Source of the DNA: Limiplasma sp031549415
GTDB lineage: Bacteria; Bacillota; Clostridia; Christensenellales; Aristaeellaceae
Length of the DNA: 20,474 nucleotides
Reading direction: 5' to 3'
Assembly: GCA_031549415.1 (NCBI GenBank)
Contig: JAVBPU010000030.1
Span: forward strand, 1-20,474
Below the pieces are notes generated by a model. The model was not told the DNA's origin. It saw only the letters and a list, made by a program, of their open reading frames with translations, and did not search any database. The translations under genes and the position numbers were made by a program. Below, one piece after another: positions 1 through 6,994 of the stretch (positions within the stretch are counted from its first letter, which is position 1; each line of letters starts with the position of its first letter).

Positions 1-28
1 GCGAGTGAGAGCTGGGGCAGCGAGGCAA

Positions 29-122
29 GCACAGGGCATGGGAGTGCCCTGTGCGACACCGAGCAACCGGGGCGGAGGCGAAGCCTCTGCATCCCTCCGT
101 TCAATGACGCCGCCCTGGTGGA
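29..122. repeat. palindromic intergenic mosaic A
   Basis: The first 211 bases contain no credible gene. A perfect 10-bp inverted repeat occupies 29-38 and 45-54 (GCACAGGGCA, loop TGGGAG). A second hairpin, GGAGGC-GAA-GCCTC, lies at 74-87, and a 19-nt unit at 104-122 (ATGACGCCGCCCTGGTGGA) recurs exactly at 3484-3502. The GGAGGCGAAGCCTC hairpin also recurs at 3441-3454, in the same order relative to the 19-nt unit. This is therefore a partial copy of the element seen in mosaic B. Its function is unknown. Confidence 0.7.
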
Positions 123-135
123 TCCGTCCCATCCC

Positions 136-165
136 TTGCGCGTTAGGGCCTCTGTATGATAAAAT
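136..165 (+). promoter_or_regulatory. possible promoter of the GT-C glycosyltransferase gene
   Basis: TTGCGC at 136-141 and TAAAAT at 160-165 are 18 bp apart, and the AT-rich stretch ends about 45 nt before the ATG at 212. The -35 and -10 boxes both deviate from consensus, so this is a tentative call. The gene's ribosome binding site, AGGGG at 201-205, sits 6 nt before the ATG. Confidence 0.35.
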
Positions 166-211
166 TATTTCCTATGGCCAAGCTTCCACGCCCAGAAGAT
201 AGGGGATACAT

Positions 212-1819
212 ATGACACAAACAAAAGCAAAGGGTACCCGTGAACAGCCTTGGGGATTCCGCGCCGCGCTGGCGGTGGTCTGCCTTTTTTCGCTCCTGAT
301 TTCGGCCTACAGCCTGACGTTCAAAAAGGACCTGCACAATGACGAATACACCACGTACATCATTGCCAATAATCCCGGCCCCGGCGGCCTCTCCTTGAAT
401 TCGCCTCTCCATTATCTGTGGAGCGACCCTGCCAAGCCCTACCTGGACGCGATGACCGTACCGGTGGGCGGCGGGTTCAACTACGCCAAGGTGATCCAAA
501 ATGACCGGCAGGACACCCTGCCGCCGCTGCATTACCTGCTGCTGCACACGGTTTGCTCCTTTTTTCCGGGCCAGTATAGCATATGGTTTGGCGGGGCGAT
601 CAACCTGCTCTTCCTGCTGGGCTCTCTGCTGATGCTGAACAAGCTTTTGGAAGCGCTGCAATTGCCAAAGGGCGGGCGGCTCCTTGCGTTGCTCCTTTTC
701 GGAGCGATGCCGGGCGTCCAGGAAATGACGCAATTCCTTCGCATGTACACCATGGCCATGTTCTGGGTGATCCTTTTGAGCTATGGCCATGTGAAGCTCT
801 TTCAGAGCCGGTCCTATAGCCTTAGGAACGCTTTCTGGGTGGGCGTCCCCGCGCTTCTGGGCGTGCTGACGCACTATTATTTCATTGTGTTTGCGGTCTT
901 TCAGGCGGTGGTGGCCGGGGTGTGGCTGCTTCTGACCCGCCGCTGGAAGGACACGGGCTTGTACGTCCTCACCTATGGGGTGGCGGCGGGGCTTTGCCTG
1001 CTGGTTTTTCCGGGCATTCTCCAGCAGCTTTTCCATAACTTCCTGGTGCCGTCTACCATGGAGAATCTGGCGGCTGGCGAAGGCATGGCGCAAAGGCTGA
1101 AAGGGTTCTCCTCTGTGATCAACACCCGGCTTTTTGGCGGGTATTTGCCCGAGTTCGCCTTGGCCCTGCTGATTGCGGCCCTCCTCGCTTTGCCAGGGCT
1201 TCGCGGGCCGGTGGCCTCCAAGGCGCTGGCCGCGCTCCAGCGGCACATGGGCTGGGTGGGGCTGCTCCTGCCCACGGTTTTCTACTTTGCCTTCATTACC
1301 AGGATCGCATTTTTCGCCAACACGCGCTACATGTGCTTCCTCTATCCGCTGATTCTCTGCCTGTCGGTGGCGGCGCTTTGGCGGCTCCTGGCAAAGATGG
1401 GCGGCCACGGACTCCAAAACGCTCTCGCCGCGCTGCTGTGCGCCGTGGCCCTTCTGAGCGCTTATCGGCTCTATCCCATCGCGAACCGGGAGTATACCGG
1501 GAACAATACCCTTGGCGCCATCGAGGCCATGGAGGCGCACCAAGAGCTGACCGCCGCCTGCATCACCTCGGCGTACTGGCAAGCCGACACCACCTACGAG
1601 ATCAACAAAGGGCTGAATGGCTTGGTCTTTCTAAGGCCGGACGACATCGCGCGGCTGCCGGAAAGCATCCCCGCAGAGACGCCTTCCTTCCTGTTGGAGG
1701 TGGAGCGCACCGCGGACCAGGAAGCGACGCTGGCGGCTGTCAAAGCGATGTACCCCAAGGTGCAATCCTCCGCCTTGCTGACGGAATGCACCTGGTTCAT
1801 GATCTACCTGCTCGAATAG
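212..1819 (+). CDS. GT-C fold membrane glycosyltransferase (GT39/PMT-like)
   Basis: A 535-residue polytopic membrane protein. It starts with a short basic cytoplasmic tail and a first membrane helix (about residues 15-35), followed by an Asp44-Glu45 pair (LHNDEYTTY) at the start of the first outer loop. That acidic pair is the hallmark of GT-C enzymes, which move a sugar from a polyprenyl-phosphate carrier to an acceptor outside the membrane. Roughly ten further hydrophobic segments run to about residue 430, then comes a soluble C-terminal part of about 100 residues. ATG at 212 follows AGGGG with 6-nt spacing. It converges on the GT2/gtrA pair, with 31 nt between the stops and no terminator between them. 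GT2 (polyprenyl-phosphate-sugar synthase), GtrA (likely flippase) and GT-C are the three classic parts of one extracytoplasmic glycosylation route, so they probably cooperate. The acceptor (teichoic acid, glycan or protein) cannot be told from sequence. Confidence 0.82.
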   Translation: MTQTKAKGTREQPWGFRAALAVVCLFSLLISAYSLTFKKDLHNDEYTTYIIANNPGPGGLSLNSPLHYLWSDPAKPYLDAMTVPVGGGFNYAKVIQNDRQDTLPPLHYLLLHTVCSFFPGQYSIWFGGAINLLFLLGSLLMLNKLLEALQLPKGGRLLALLLFGAMPGVQEMTQFLRMYTMAMFWVILLSYGHVKLFQSRSYSLRNAFWVGVPALLGVLTHYYFIVFAVFQAVVAGVWLLLTRRWKDTGLYVLTYGVAAGLCLLVFPGILQQLFHNFLVPSTMENLAAGEGMAQRLKGFSSVINTRLFGGYLPEFALALLIAALLALPGLRGPVASKALAALQRHMGWVGLLLPTVFYFAFITRIAFFANTRYMCFLYPLILCLSVAALWRLLAKMGGHGLQNALAALLCAVALLSAYRLYPIANREYTGNNTLGAIEAMEAHQELTAACITSAYWQADTTYEINKGLNGLVFLRPDDIARLPESIPAETPSFLLEVERTADQEATLAAVKAMYPKVQSSALLTECTWFMIYLLE

Positions 1820-1850
1820 CGCTAGGGATTGCCCCGCCGCGTTCGTAGCC

Positions 1851-2645
1851 TCAAAGCCGCGCGCTTTGGCTCCGCGACTTCTTGGCCACTCCCCCGCGAA
1901 ACCTTAGGGAAAAGGCGGTCTGCACGCTCTCCGAGATGGTCTTGAGCGTGCGCATTTTGCTTTCCCCTTGTTTGTGATCGTACCGAAGGGTGAAGGGCAC
2001 CTCGCTGAAACGGGCGCCCAACAGCGAAAGCTTATACAGCGCTTCCATCATGCAGGCAAAGGAGCGGCGCTCCACCAGATCGTCCCCATAGGTGCGCAGC
2101 GCCTTCAAAATCAGGTCATAGGTATACATCCGGTAGCCGCAGGTATAGTCCTTCACGTTTTTTACGCGGAGCAGCAGGGTATAAAACCAGCGGGCCCCGC
2201 CGCTTAAAAAAAGGCGAATGTCGGGCACTCCTTTGGTTTTGGAGCCGGCCACGTACCGGGACGCGATGACGCAGTCGCTGCCTGCGGCGATAAGGTCCAA
2301 CATCGGCAGCGAATAAACGGGGTCATGGGTGTTGTCCCCGTCCATCAGCACGCACAGATCGCCCGGGTGAAACTCCTTCACGAAGGTCTCAAAGGCGGTG
2401 CGAACCCCGCCGCCCAAGCCCTGATTCTCTTCGTGCACAATCAAACGCACCGTTTCCGGATAGGCCGCCGCCATGTCTTCACAGCGCTGCCTGGTCTGAT
2501 CCTTGCTACAGTCGTCAATGCAAATCACGGATAGCTGATAGCCCCGCTGCCGGTATTCCCCCAGGAGGGATTGCCATTTTTCCACCAAGGGCTGGATGTT
2601 GGGTTCCTCATTGTAGCAGGGAAGCATCACTACTGCTTTTTTCAT
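1851..2645 (-). CDS. family 2 glycosyltransferase, DPM1/polyprenyl-phosphate sugar synthase-like
   Basis: A 264-residue GT-A enzyme. Visible motifs are the N-terminal nucleotide-binding strand (VVMLPCYNEEPNI, residues 5-17), IDDCSKDQT (43-51) and the metal-binding acidic cluster MDGDNTHDP (101-109). A later ASRYVAGSKTKGVP motif is typical of dolichyl/undecaprenyl-phosphate mannose or glucose synthases. There are no C-terminal membrane helices, unlike ArnC or GtrB, so it probably works with the separately encoded GtrA protein. The ATG at 2645 follows AAGGGA with 6-nt spacing and lies inside the 3' end of gtrA (38-nt overlap), so the two are translated from one mRNA and probably coupled. It most likely loads a sugar from a nucleotide donor onto undecaprenyl phosphate on the inner membrane face. 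The sugar is unknown. Confidence 0.88.
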   Translation of the reverse strand: MKKAVVMLPCYNEEPNIQPLVEKWQSLLGEYRQRGYQLSVICIDDCSKDQTRQRCEDMAAAYPETVRLIVHEENQGLGGGVRTAFETFVKEFHPGDLCVLMDGDNTHDPVYSLPMLDLIAAGSDCVIASRYVAGSKTKGVPDIRLFLSGGARWFYTLLLRVKNVKDYTCGYRMYTYDLILKALRTYGDDLVERRSFACMMEALYKLSLLGARFSEVPFTLRYDHKQGESKMRTLKTISESVQTAFSLRFRGGVAKKSRSQSARL

Positions 2646-3078
2646 CGGTGTCCCTTCTTCTCTTCTTCACGTGCTGGTTGATCACCGTGCGCAGATAGTA
2701 GGTGAGGAAAAAGGGAATGACCAAGCTGATGCCCTTGCTCACCGCGAACCGCCAAAAAGAACTTGCGCCGCCAAAAAGCACTTCATAGCAAAACCAGATG
2801 ATGGCGTTTTGCAACAGCAGGCCGATCCCAAAGGTGACCATGTATCCCACCGCGCTTTGGACGTTTTGGCGCAGTTCAAACACCAACGCCAATGTCAACA
2901 AATAGTGCACAACCGCGCCTATCAAAATCGCCGCTGTGTTGGCATAGACAATCTCCACACCCAAAAAATGGATCAGCAACCAGCCCATTCCGGTTTCCAA
3001 TCCCGCCGTGGCAACGGAGCAGAGAATGTAAAGGAGAATCTTGCGATGTTTTAGGAGGAGTGACTTCCATTTGTACAT
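2608..3078 (-). CDS. GtrA-family membrane protein (putative lipid-linked sugar flippase)
   Basis: A 156-residue protein with four hydrophobic helices (about residues 14-38, 42-67, 77-100 and 112-131) and a Lys/Arg-rich tail (HVKKRRRDTDEK), the usual size and layout of GtrA proteins. Family members are thought to move polyprenyl-phosphate sugars across the membrane. I chose the ATG at 3078, preceded by GGAG at 9 nt. An in-frame ATG lies 5 codons upstream (3093), and the frame stays open to a TTG at 3192, but those extra residues look unlike a GtrA N-terminus. The gene is first in a two-gene operon with the GT2 gene (38-nt overlap). Confidence 0.85.
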   Translation of the reverse strand: MYKWKSLLLKHRKILLYILCSVATAGLETGMGWLLIHFLGVEIVYANTAAILIGAVVHYLLTLALVFELRQNVQSAVGYMVTFGIGLLLQNAIIWFCYEVLFGGASSFWRFAVSKGISLVIPFFLTYYLRTVINQHVKKRRRDTDEKSSSDASLLQ

Positions 3079-3210
3079 GAAGAACGGCTCCATTTCTTTT
3101 GCCAAGCCCTGACGTGATGCAAAGCGCCCCTGGTGGAACGGCCCTGTATACAGGCCGGGGCCGGACATGCCAGCGAGCCTGGATGAATCCAATCATGCAA
3201 GCAATACCAT

Positions 3211-3239
3211 ATTATACCATTGAATCGGGAAAAATCCAA
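3211..3239 (-). promoter_or_regulatory. sigma-A promoter of the gtrA-GT2 operon
   Basis: On the minus strand TTGGAT (3239-3234) and TATAAT (3216-3211) are separated by exactly 17 bp. Transcription would begin near 3204, giving a leader of about 125 nt before the gtrA ATG at 3078. That leader contains a perfect 12-bp palindrome CCTGTATACAGG at 3143-3154. Confidence 0.7.
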
Positions 3240-3284
3240 CCAACAGATTCCGCTTCCCAGGGCCGCCGGATGTGCTTTTTTTGC

Positions 3285-3502
3285 GGGGTTTCACCCCACG
3301 CCCCACCAGGGCTATGCCCTGGTCCCGGTATTTGGCACCGTTTCACGGTGCCAAAGGAAAAGGCAAATCGTGTAACCCTCTCTGGCCACGTGGAACGTGG
3401 CCAGAGAAAGGGTCCAGGGCGTTAGCCCTGGTGGAGGTTTGGAGGCGAAGCCTCCATGGCCCCGTTTCCATGGCCCCGTTTCCATGACGCCGCCCTGGTG
3501 GA
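3285..3502. repeat. palindromic intergenic mosaic B
   Basis: The gap 3240-3765 has no supportable gene. It carries a chain of perfect hairpins: GGGGT/ACCCC (3285-3297), ACCAGGGC/GCCCTGGT (3305-3323, loop TAT), TTTGGCACCGT/ACGGTGCCAAA (3331-3355, loop TTC), a 13-bp TCTCTGGCCACGT stem (3379-3407, loop GGA), CCAGGGC/GCCCTGG (3414-3431) and GGAGGC/GCCTCC (3441-3455, loop GAA). A CCATGGCCCCGTTT unit is then tandemly duplicated, and the 19-nt unit shared with mosaic A follows. Several modules recur, with other arm sequences, in mosaics A, C, D and E. Function unknown; a transcribed structured RNA or a non-autonomous palindromic element are both possible. Confidence 0.85.
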
Positions 3503-3751
3503 GGCAGCGCCAAGGAGCGCACCGGAGGGAAGCGCACCCAAGGGAAGCGCACGCCGATCAAAGCGAGGCCCAGTGCGCACAGCCGCGCAGCGGCAAGCGG
3601 CCCGAAAGCGTGTCTCAAAGGTTGAGAGCACAAATCAGACATCCGCTGTCCTATTTGCCATCTCCCTTCAAACACCCCTTTTTTCCACCCTTTGGCAAAA
3701 ACTTCACAAATTTATTTTTTCCCATGCAGGATTTTTGGAGCAAAGCACGAA

Positions 3752-3780
3752 TTGTTTGAATTAGGGTGAGATTGTGTTAT
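3752..3780 (+). promoter_or_regulatory. candidate pckA promoter
   Basis: TTGTTT at 3752-3757 and TGTTAT at 3775-3780 are 17 bp apart, in an AT-rich stretch following the GC-rich mosaic B. Transcription would start near 3787, about 63 nt before the pckA ATG. Both boxes differ from consensus at two positions. Confidence 0.4.
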
Positions 3781-3849
3781 TTCGCCCAGGCCGTATATCA
3801 GGCACGGGGCCACTGTGCTGTCCCATATCATTTTTTAGGAGGCATCGTC

Positions 3850-5427
3850 ATGAGCTTGGATCTATCCTACCTGGGCATCCAAAACCCCAAATCCGTTTCC
3901 CGCAACCTGCCTGTGGGCATTCTCAACGAGCGCGCTTTTGCTGCGGGTGAAGGCACTTTCAGCAACACCGGCGCCCTGGTGGTCACCACCGGAAAGTACA
4001 CGGGCCGCTCCCCCCAGGACCGTTACATCGTTGACGAGCCTTCCATCCATGACGAGATCGACTGGGGCAAGGTGAACGTGGCCCTCTCTCCCGAGAAGTT
4101 CGACAACATCTACAAGCAGATGTGCAAGTACCTGGAAGGCAAGGATGTGTACGTGTTTGACGGCTTTGCCGGGGCGGACCCCAAGTACCGCATCAACGTG
4201 CGGGTGGTGAACGAGCTGGCCAGCCAGAATATGTTTATGCACCAAATGCTGCTGCGCCCCACCGATGCGGAGCTGGCCGCCTTTGGCGACGCGGACTTCA
4301 CCATTTTGTCCACCCCCGGCTTCAAGTGCGACGCGGAAAAAGACGGCGTCCACAGCGAAGCCTGCATCGCCATCTCCTTTGAAAAGAAAATGGTGATCGT
4401 GGCGGGCAGCCAGTACGCGGGCGAAATGAAGAAGAGCGTGTTCTCCCTCATGAATTACCTGCTGCCCAAGAAGGGCGTGTTCTCCATGCACTGCTCCGCC
4501 AACGTGGGCGACGCCGGCGACAGCGCCATCTTCTTCGGCCTGTCCGGCACCGGCAAAACCACCCTGTCCGCGGACCCCAACCGCAAGCTCATCGGCGATG
4601 ACGAGCACGGCTGGAGCGACGACGGCATTTTCAACATCGAAGGCGGCTGCTATGCCAAGTGCATCAATCTAAGCGCCGAGCACGAGCCGGAAATCTACGG
4701 CGCCATCAAGTTCGGCGCGCTGGTGGAAAACGTGGTGATGGACCCGGTCACTCGCCAGTTCGACTTTGCGGACGAGAGCCTCACCGAAAACACCCGGGTG
4801 GGCTACCCGGTGGATTTCATCAGCAACGCGCTGATTCCGGGCGTGGCGGGCATTCCCAACACCGTCATCTTCCTCACCGCGGACGCCTTTGGCGTGCTGC
4901 CCCCCGTGAGCAAGCTGAACCGGGAAGCGGCCATGTACCACTATGTCAGCGGCTACACCGCCCGGCTGGCCGGTACGGAGCGCGGCGTCACCGAGCCCGA
5001 GGCCACCTTCTCCACCTGCTTTGGCGCGCCCTTCCTGCCCCTGCCCGCCTCCCGCTATGCGGAGCTGCTGGGCGAGAAGATTGACAAGAGCGGCGCCAAC
5101 GTCTACCTGGTGAACACCGGCTGGAGCGGCGGCGCGTACGGCCAGGGCGGCAAGCGCATGAGCCTGCCCTACACCCGCGCCATGGTCACCGCCTGCTTAA
5201 ACGGCGAGCTGGAGAAGTCCAAGTTTGAGCTGGACCCCATCTTCAACGTGATGGTGCCCGCCTCCTGCCCCGGCGTGCCCGACGAGGTGCTGACCCCCAA
5301 AAAGACCTGGAAGGACCCCGCCGCCTATGACGAAACCGCCAAGAAGGTGGCCGGCCTGTTCCAGAAGAACTTTAGCAAGTACCAGAACATGGACCAGAAG
5401 ATCATCGAGGCGGGACCGAAGGCATAA
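3850..5427 (+). CDS. pckA: phosphoenolpyruvate carboxykinase (ATP)
   Basis: A 525-residue, full-length ATP-dependent PEP carboxykinase (EC 4.1.1.49). It interconverts oxaloacetate plus ATP with PEP, CO2 and ADP; in gut anaerobes it often runs toward oxaloacetate to feed succinate formation. Visible motifs are YTGRSPQDRYIVDEP near the N-terminus (substrate Arg), SMHCSANVGD (metal His214), the kinase-1a loop GLSGTGKT (residues 230-237, Lys236), and LSADP then IGDDEHGW (metal and phosphate binding, residues 239-255). ATG at 3850 is chosen because AGGAGG (3837-3842) lies 7 nt upstream; the frame is open further upstream but without family homology. It is monocistronic, with its own promoter region and a strong intrinsic terminator just after the stop. 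No residue expected for activity appears to be missing. Confidence 0.97.
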   Translation: MSLDLSYLGIQNPKSVSRNLPVGILNERAFAAGEGTFSNTGALVVTTGKYTGRSPQDRYIVDEPSIHDEIDWGKVNVALSPEKFDNIYKQMCKYLEGKDVYVFDGFAGADPKYRINVRVVNELASQNMFMHQMLLRPTDAELAAFGDADFTILSTPGFKCDAEKDGVHSEACIAISFEKKMVIVAGSQYAGEMKKSVFSLMNYLLPKKGVFSMHCSANVGDAGDSAIFFGLSGTGKTTLSADPNRKLIGDDEHGWSDDGIFNIEGGCYAKCINLSAEHEPEIYGAIKFGALVENVVMDPVTRQFDFADESLTENTRVGYPVDFISNALIPGVAGIPNTVIFLTADAFGVLPPVSKLNREAAMYHYVSGYTARLAGTERGVTEPEATFSTCFGAPFLPLPASRYAELLGEKIDKSGANVYLVNTGWSGGAYGQGGKRMSLPYTRAMVTACLNGELEKSKFELDPIFNVMVPASCPGVPDEVLTPKKTWKDPAAYDETAKKVAGLFQKNFSKYQNMDQKIIEAGPKA

Positions 5428-5434
5428 GACGTTT

Positions 5435-5464
5435 CAAAAAAGTGGGCGAATGCCCACTTTTTTG
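5435..5464 (+). terminator. intrinsic terminator of pckA
   Basis: A perfect 13-bp stem (CAAAAAAGTGGGC at 5435-5447, its complement at 5452-5464) with a GAAT loop ends in a run of T, 7 nt after the pckA stop. The A-rich left arm means it could also stop minus-strand transcription. Confidence 0.9.
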
Positions 5465-5478
5465 AGTTTACGGGCATT

Positions 5479-5567
5479 GTTTGCGCTGACGCGCAAACGC
5501 CCCGCCCGACCGGCAAAGCCGGTCGATACGATTTCAGTTGGAGGGGTTGCGACCCCTCCAAACCTCC
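5479..5567. repeat. palindromic intergenic mosaic C
   Basis: Between two intrinsic terminators lie three perfect hairpins: GTTTGCGC/GCGCAAAC (5479-5498, loop TGAC), GACCGGC/GCCGGTC (5508-5524, loop AAA) and TTGGAGGGGT/ACCCCTCCAA (5538-5561, loop TGCG). The sequence at 5555-5567 is the reverse complement of the 13-nt linker GGAGGTTTGGAGG at 3433-3445 of mosaic B, so this copy lies inverted relative to B. The rest of the gap up to 5645 shows nothing else recognisable. Confidence 0.75.
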
Positions 5568-5645
5568 TGATGGGGACTTCCAGCGCAAACGAAAGGCGGG
5601 TGCGGCTCTCCGCATCTGCTTACCCCTTGTCGAAAAACCGATTGC

Positions 5646-5680
5646 ATCAAAAAAAGCGGGGTCTCCCCCCGCTTTTTGAT
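5646..5680 (-). terminator. intrinsic terminator of the exported-protein gene
   Basis: Read on the minus strand, the GCGGGG core stem continues into A/T pairing and ends in seven U (complement of A 5649-5655). It lies 25 nt beyond the stop of the gene at 5705-6457. Confidence 0.85.
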
Positions 5681-5704
5681 ACCCTCTATAGCGCTACCCC
5701 TATC

Positions 5705-6457
5705 TTACAGCTGCCGCAGCCACTGCTGCTTCTGCTCCGCCGTGACCGGATTGCCGGTCAAATCCTCGGTGGCCACAAACATGCAGGGCACCGAAACGTA
5801 TAGCACGCCTTTGCCGGTCAGCTTCGTCTTTTCAATGAAGCTGTCCAGCGGGAAGATGCCCATGCCGTCAATGCGGGCGTCCTGGCTGTCCACCATGCGC
5901 ACCTGGTCCACTCCCTCCACGAACTGGAAGGCGGCCACGCTGGGGTCGGTGGCGGCGGCCTCGGCCATGGCGCAGCTGACGATGTACCCCTCCACGCCCT
6001 CCTGGGATGCGGGCTTGATGGACAGGGTGCCCACCTGGTAGCGGGTCATGGCCATCAGGGGGAAGGAAAGCCCGTCCTCTGGCAGGGCGGCCCAGTTGAT
6101 CTGATCGAAGTCAATGGGCATCACCATTTGGGACTTGGCGTCCAGCACTTCTTGCAGCACCTCATCGGTGTAAAGGGGCTGGCCCCGGAACTGGTTCACA
6201 TCCTCAATGGAGAGGCCTGCCAGGCTGGCCACGGCAGGCATGGCGCCCACCGGAATGGGATAGTCCAAAATGGTTACATACTCCTGCCCCACATGGACGA
6301 AGGCGGAAAGCTGTAATACATTGGAAGCCTGCACCGTGCGCTTGGCTTTTTGTTGCATGTCATCCACAAGGATGCCCGCCGCCACGGCCAGGGCCATGAG
6401 CAGGGCAACCCCCAAGGCCATGACGCTGGCGCGTCTTGTCATCGTGCTAGAATTCAT
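5705..6457 (-). CDS. membrane-anchored or secreted protein of unknown function
   Basis: I do not recognise this 250-residue protein. It begins with a short polar/basic segment and one hydrophobic helix (about residues 11-31, rich in Ala, Leu and Met), probably a signal anchor, followed by a soluble extracytoplasmic part without Cys pairs or an evident catalytic motif. A stretch near residues 60-120 is acidic and Gln-rich, and the C-terminus is WLRQL. ATG at 6457 is preferred because GGGGTG (6463-6468 on the minus strand) is 5 nt upstream; a TTG one codon before and an ATG at codon 6 are alternatives. It is a single-gene unit with a near-consensus promoter (6543-6571) and its own terminator, so it is deliberately expressed. 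It may be an envelope or cell-surface protein, but nothing fixes its role. Confidence 0.7.
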   Translation of the reverse strand: MNSSTMTRRASVMALGVALLMALAVAAGILVDDMQQKAKRTVQASNVLQLSAFVHVGQEYVTILDYPIPVGAMPAVASLAGLSIEDVNQFRGQPLYTDEVLQEVLDAKSQMVMPIDFDQINWAALPEDGLSFPLMAMTRYQVGTLSIKPASQEGVEGYIVSCAMAEAAATDPSVAAFQFVEGVDQVRMVDSQDARIDGMGIFPLDSFIEKTKLTGKGVLYVSVPCMFVATEDLTGNPVTAEQKQQWLRQL

Positions 6458-6542
6458 CAAATCACCCCGTCGATTGTGCTATGGATTGTAGGGAGAACGC
6501 GGATACGAAACGGATACGGAATGGTAGAATTTCCCTGGCCCT

Positions 6543-6571
6543 ATTGTACCCCAACCGTGTACAAATGTCAA
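6543..6571 (-). promoter_or_regulatory. near-consensus sigma-A promoter of the exported-protein gene
   Basis: On the minus strand a perfect TTGACA (6571-6566) and TACAAT (6548-6543) are separated by 17 bp. Transcription would start near 6536, about 80 nt before the ATG at 6457. Repeated GTTAC-containing sequences lie just upstream of the -35 box. Confidence 0.85.
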
Positions 6572-6588
6572 CGATTTTTCGTCTTTTC

Positions 6589-6630
6589 ATGTAACCTTCA
6601 TGTTACGCCTCTTGAAAACCCAATGTAACC
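6589..6630. promoter_or_regulatory. repeated GGTTACAT sites upstream of a promoter
   Basis: The minus strand carries GGTTACAT at 6630-6623 and again at 6596-6589, and the second forms an inverted pair GTAAC-N6-GTTAC at 6591-6606. All lie 18-60 bp upstream of the TTGACA box at 6566-6571, where an activator or repressor could bind. A third identical octamer is at 10303-10296, upstream of the methyltransferase gene promoter. No regulator family is identified. Confidence 0.35.
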
Positions 6631-6706
6631 AAATTCCCAAATTTCTTTTCTGTTTCCCCGCTTTTTTCCCTTTTTTTTCGCGCCATTTCCGAAAATAGGG
6701 GGAACG

Positions 6707-6944
6707 TTGGGCGCTGCCCAAGCCGCTGAAAGGCTATGCCCGTAGCGAAGCCCGTAGCGGAGCCCCTGCACTCTGTGCGCAAAAAAGTCGCCCTCCAAAA
6801 GAGAGCGACTGCGATGCTGAAAAGCCATCCCTGATGATAGAGGAAAGGCACTTTGCTATCTCTCCTGGGCCGCGTGCAACGCGGCCAAATCAGGGGGTTT
6901 GGTGTCCCCAATGGGGGCTGTGGAGTGAAACCCCCGAAAAAGGG
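6707..6944. repeat. palindromic intergenic mosaic D (in the rho 3' region)
   Basis: The gap between the exported-protein promoter and the rho stop (6640-6994) contains no gene. It holds TTGGGC-GCT-GCCCAA (6707-6721), a GCCCGTAGCG unit in tandem with 12-nt period (6738-6759), and GGCCGCGT-GCA-ACGCGGCC (6868-6886). Read on the minus strand it has GGGGTTTCAC (6934-6925) followed by a C-run and the GGCCGCGT hairpin, the same order as mosaic B (GGGGTTTCAC at 3285, then a hairpin flanked by ATTTGGC). It is therefore a diverged, inverted copy. The part from 6811 to 6994 lies within the predicted 3' UTR of the rho mRNA. Confidence 0.7.
6781..6810 (-). terminator. intrinsic terminator downstream of the rho homologue
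   Basis: On the minus strand AGTCGCTCTC pairs with GAGGGCGACT (one U-G pair) around a five-base loop, and six U follow directly. It lies 184 nt past the rho stop, with mosaic D modules in between. Confidence 0.8.
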
Positions 6945-6994
6945 CCTGCCCACACGCTGCCTCAAGTGTCGAAAAGCCACTTTTGGGAACGCCC

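Noticed and set aside
143..1582. 479-codon open frame on the minus strand across the GT-C gene
   Set aside because: It is antisense to a clear multi-helix membrane protein, has His/Gln/Arg-rich shadow composition and no family motif.
3099..3759. Several 70-120-codon frames across mosaic B
   Set aside because: They only translate the palindromic repeats. Similar peptides (such as GFTPRP and GFTPQP) in other mosaics reflect shared repeat DNA, not proteins.
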